Shown piece by piece: positions 62,856 to 64,000 of a stretch of 64,000 nucleotides of DNA. Origin of the DNA: Sphingomonas turrisvirgatae (GTDB lineage Bacteria; Pseudomonadota; Alphaproteobacteria; Sphingomonadales; Sphingomonadaceae); contig NZ_MDDS01000046.1 in NCBI RefSeq assembly GCF_001721295.1, positions 124,001 through 188,000 of the forward strand. Direction: 5' to 3'. The position numbers were made by a program, and so were the translations under genes. The notes beneath the pieces were generated by a model. It was not told the origin of the DNA, did not search any database, and worked only from the letters and a program-made list of their open reading frames with translations. Position 1 is the first letter of the stretch. Every line of letters begins with the position of its first letter.

Positions 62856-62863
62856 CCCTGCCC

Positions 62864-63289
62864 TCAGTTCAACTTGTACGCCAGCGTCACTTCCGCATTC
62901 ATCAACTTCGACACAGGGCACCCCTTCTTCGCCTCCTCCGCCAGCTCGGCGAACCGGTCGGCATCGATCCCCGGCACGCTCGCCTCCAGCGTCAGGTCCG
63001 ACCGGGTGATCGCGAACCCGCCATCCTTCTGCTCCAGCTTCACCGCCGCCTTCGTTTCCAGCGTGCCCTCGCCATACCCCGCCTTTGCCAGCGCAAAGCT
63101 CAGCGCCATGGTGAAGCATCCGGCATGCGCCGCCGCGATCAGTTCCTCCGGGTTCGTCCCCGGCTCGTCCGCGAACCGCGTGTTGAAGCCATAGAATTGG
63201 TCGCTCAGCACGCCCGACTGCGTGGTCAGCGCGCCCTTCCCGTCCTTGCCGAACCCGACATAGCGGGCAGTTGCAGTTCGCGTGGTCAT
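62864..63289 (-). CDS. OsmC-family peroxiredoxin
   Basis: 141 aa from the ATG at 63289; a GTG two codons upstream is possible. Both redox cysteines are present: AAAHAGCFTMALSFALAKAG and KGCPVSKLMNAEVTLAYKL. It removes organic hydroperoxides using thiols. Features EELIAAAHAGC and the GALTTQSGVL start are typical of the OsmC/Ohr branch with OsmC-like length. It is convergent with gpmA and divergent from the histidine kinase gene. Confidence 0.94.
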   Translation of the reverse strand: MTTRTATARYVGFGKDGKGALTTQSGVLSDQFYGFNTRFADEPGTNPEELIAAAHAGCFTMALSFALAKAGYGEGTLETKAAVKLEQKDGGFAITRSDLTLEASVPGIDADRFAELAEEAKKGCPVSKLMNAEVTLAYKLN

Positions 63290-63387
63290 CGGCACTCCTC
63301 CATTGGTCGTTCACGAAACGATACAGGTAATTGAGGCGTTCCACTTTGCGCGCCTCGCATTACGGACTAGAGACTCCGCCCAACCGC

Positions 63388-64000
63388 ATGCAAAATCCAG
63401 CCGTCCTCTCCCGCCCCTTCTTCGAACAGAAGAGCCGCGCCTTCTGGATGCTGCAGGGCGCTGGCTGGGGCGGCTATCTCCTGCTGCGCGCAGTCTCGAA
63501 CTTCTCGAATCGCACCTTCAGCTTCGAGGATCTGATTCGCGTCACGATCGAGGCGATCGTCGGCTATTGCATCACGTTGCTGCTTTCGGCGCTGTTCGGC
63601 TATTACCGCCGCCTGCCGCGCATCACCGGCATCCTCGCGACCGTCGCCACGCTGGCTGCAGCGACGCTGATCTATGCCATCCTCACCGCCTTCACCGTAT
63701 CCGTCATGCGCGGTGCACCGGGCATCGAAGTGCCGCTGGTGCTGGGCAGCCTGTTCCTCAACTTCACGGTGCTGGCCGGCTGGTCCGCGCTCTATTTCGG
63801 GATCAACTTCTACCTGATCGTCGAGGATCAGGCCGATCAGATGGTACAGCTCGAAAGCCAGGCGTCCTCGGCTCAGCTCGCGATGCTGCGTTATCAGCTG
63901 AACCCCCACTTCCTGTTCAACACGCTCAATTCGATCTCGACGCTGGTGCTGCTGAAACAGACCGATCGCGCCAACGCGATGCTGGCTCGGCTGTCGAACT
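63388..64000 (+). CDS. LytS/YehU-family sensor histidine kinase (3' partial)
   Basis: 204 codons are visible and the gene runs off the window edge. The N-terminal part has about four membrane helices (GYLLLRAV, GYCITLLLSALFGYY, LATVATLAAATLIYAIL, SLFLNFTVLAGWSALYFGINFY). Then comes a linker helix and the His-kinase phospho-acceptor region LRYQLNPHFLFNTLNSIS with His174. This His_kinase family usually pairs with a LytTR response regulator encoded just downstream. No ATP-binding domain is visible yet. A GACTC site (63372) lies 12 bases before the start. Confidence 0.88.
   Translation, partial: MQNPAVLSRPFFEQKSRAFWMLQGAGWGGYLLLRAVSNFSNRTFSFEDLIRVTIEAIVGYCITLLLSALFGYYRRLPRITGILATVATLAAATLIYAILTAFTVSVMRGAPGIEVPLVLGSLFLNFTVLAGWSALYFGINFYLIVEDQADQMVQLESQASSAQLAMLRYQLNPHFLFNTLNSISTLVLLKQTDRANAMLARLSN

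Noticed and set aside
1..64000. CRISPR array, prophage, insertion sequence or genomic island
   Set aside because: No regularly spaced repeats, integrase, transposase or tRNA-linked att site is visible, and base composition is even throughout.

Overview
The window is 64 kb of uniformly GC-rich, densely packed chromosomal DNA from an alphaproteobacterium, most likely of the order Sphingomonadales (Sphingomonas or a close relative). The evidence is a gcrA cell-cycle regulator, a Tad pilus locus, a fbc-type cytochrome bc1 operon, an F0 operon with separate b and b' subunits that lacks the F1 genes, an ArgD-ArgF pair, and many small exported proteins of sphingomonad character. I see no rRNA, tRNA, insertion sequence, phage gene, CRISPR array or compositional island. 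This is core genome, and no gap between genes exceeds about 300 bases.

Layout. 1-3.5 kb: the end of a Tad/Flp pilus operon (cpaE, tadB, tadC, a small membrane protein). 3.5-6.7 kb: ppdK with a coupled exported protein. 6.9-10.8 kb: a TonB-like protein and glyQ-glyS; glyS carries an in-frame palindromic repeat insertion. 10.9-13.2 kb: a TraB/GumN lipoprotein, rplY and pth. 13.2-20.1 kb: small lipoproteins, a 2OG-Fe(II) oxygenase, ychF, a TspO-like protein, MpaB-like and MaoC-like enzymes. 20.1-23.5 kb: apt and petABC. 23.7-27.9 kb: trmL-hemF-GNAT, two membrane proteins, lipB. 28-31 kb: small exported proteins, queE and queC. 31-34.2 kb: hslO, argF, argD. 34.3-41.1 kb: an ABC-2 permease, gcrA, an outer-membrane protein, parE with a coupled serine hydrolase, GNAT and TM2 proteins. 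41.2-48.6 kb: a metZ-apaG-lysR chain, a PMT-type glycosyltransferase, and a deacetylase/BioF2-like/recO/leuB run. 48.7-54.9 kb: a DUF3857 transglutaminase-TPR protein, uvrC and an M20D peptidase. 54.9-57.6 kb: the F0 operon. 57.7-64 kb: radC, an EF-hand protein, purB, a lysine-rich protein, a dienelactone hydrolase, gpmA, an OsmC protein and the start of a LytS-type histidine kinase.

Many neighbours are joined by 4-base ATGA, GTGA or TTGA overlaps, so translational coupling is common here: glyQ-glyS, ppdK-exported protein, metZ-apaG-lysR, TM2-GNAT, deacetylase-BioF2-like, parE-serine hydrolase, trmL-hemF. Bidirectional or gene-end hairpin terminators are visible at several places.

The most interesting signals are in DNA and RNA structure rather than new protein families. 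A modular palindromic repeat occurs twice: as an exactly 45-codon in-frame insertion in glyS, and as a 94-nt cloverleaf-like element between gpmA and osmC. Three leaders have strong complementary segments. One, before an 83-aa lipoprotein, can form mutually exclusive hairpins, one of which hides the ribosome binding site. No clearly new multi-gene system was found.
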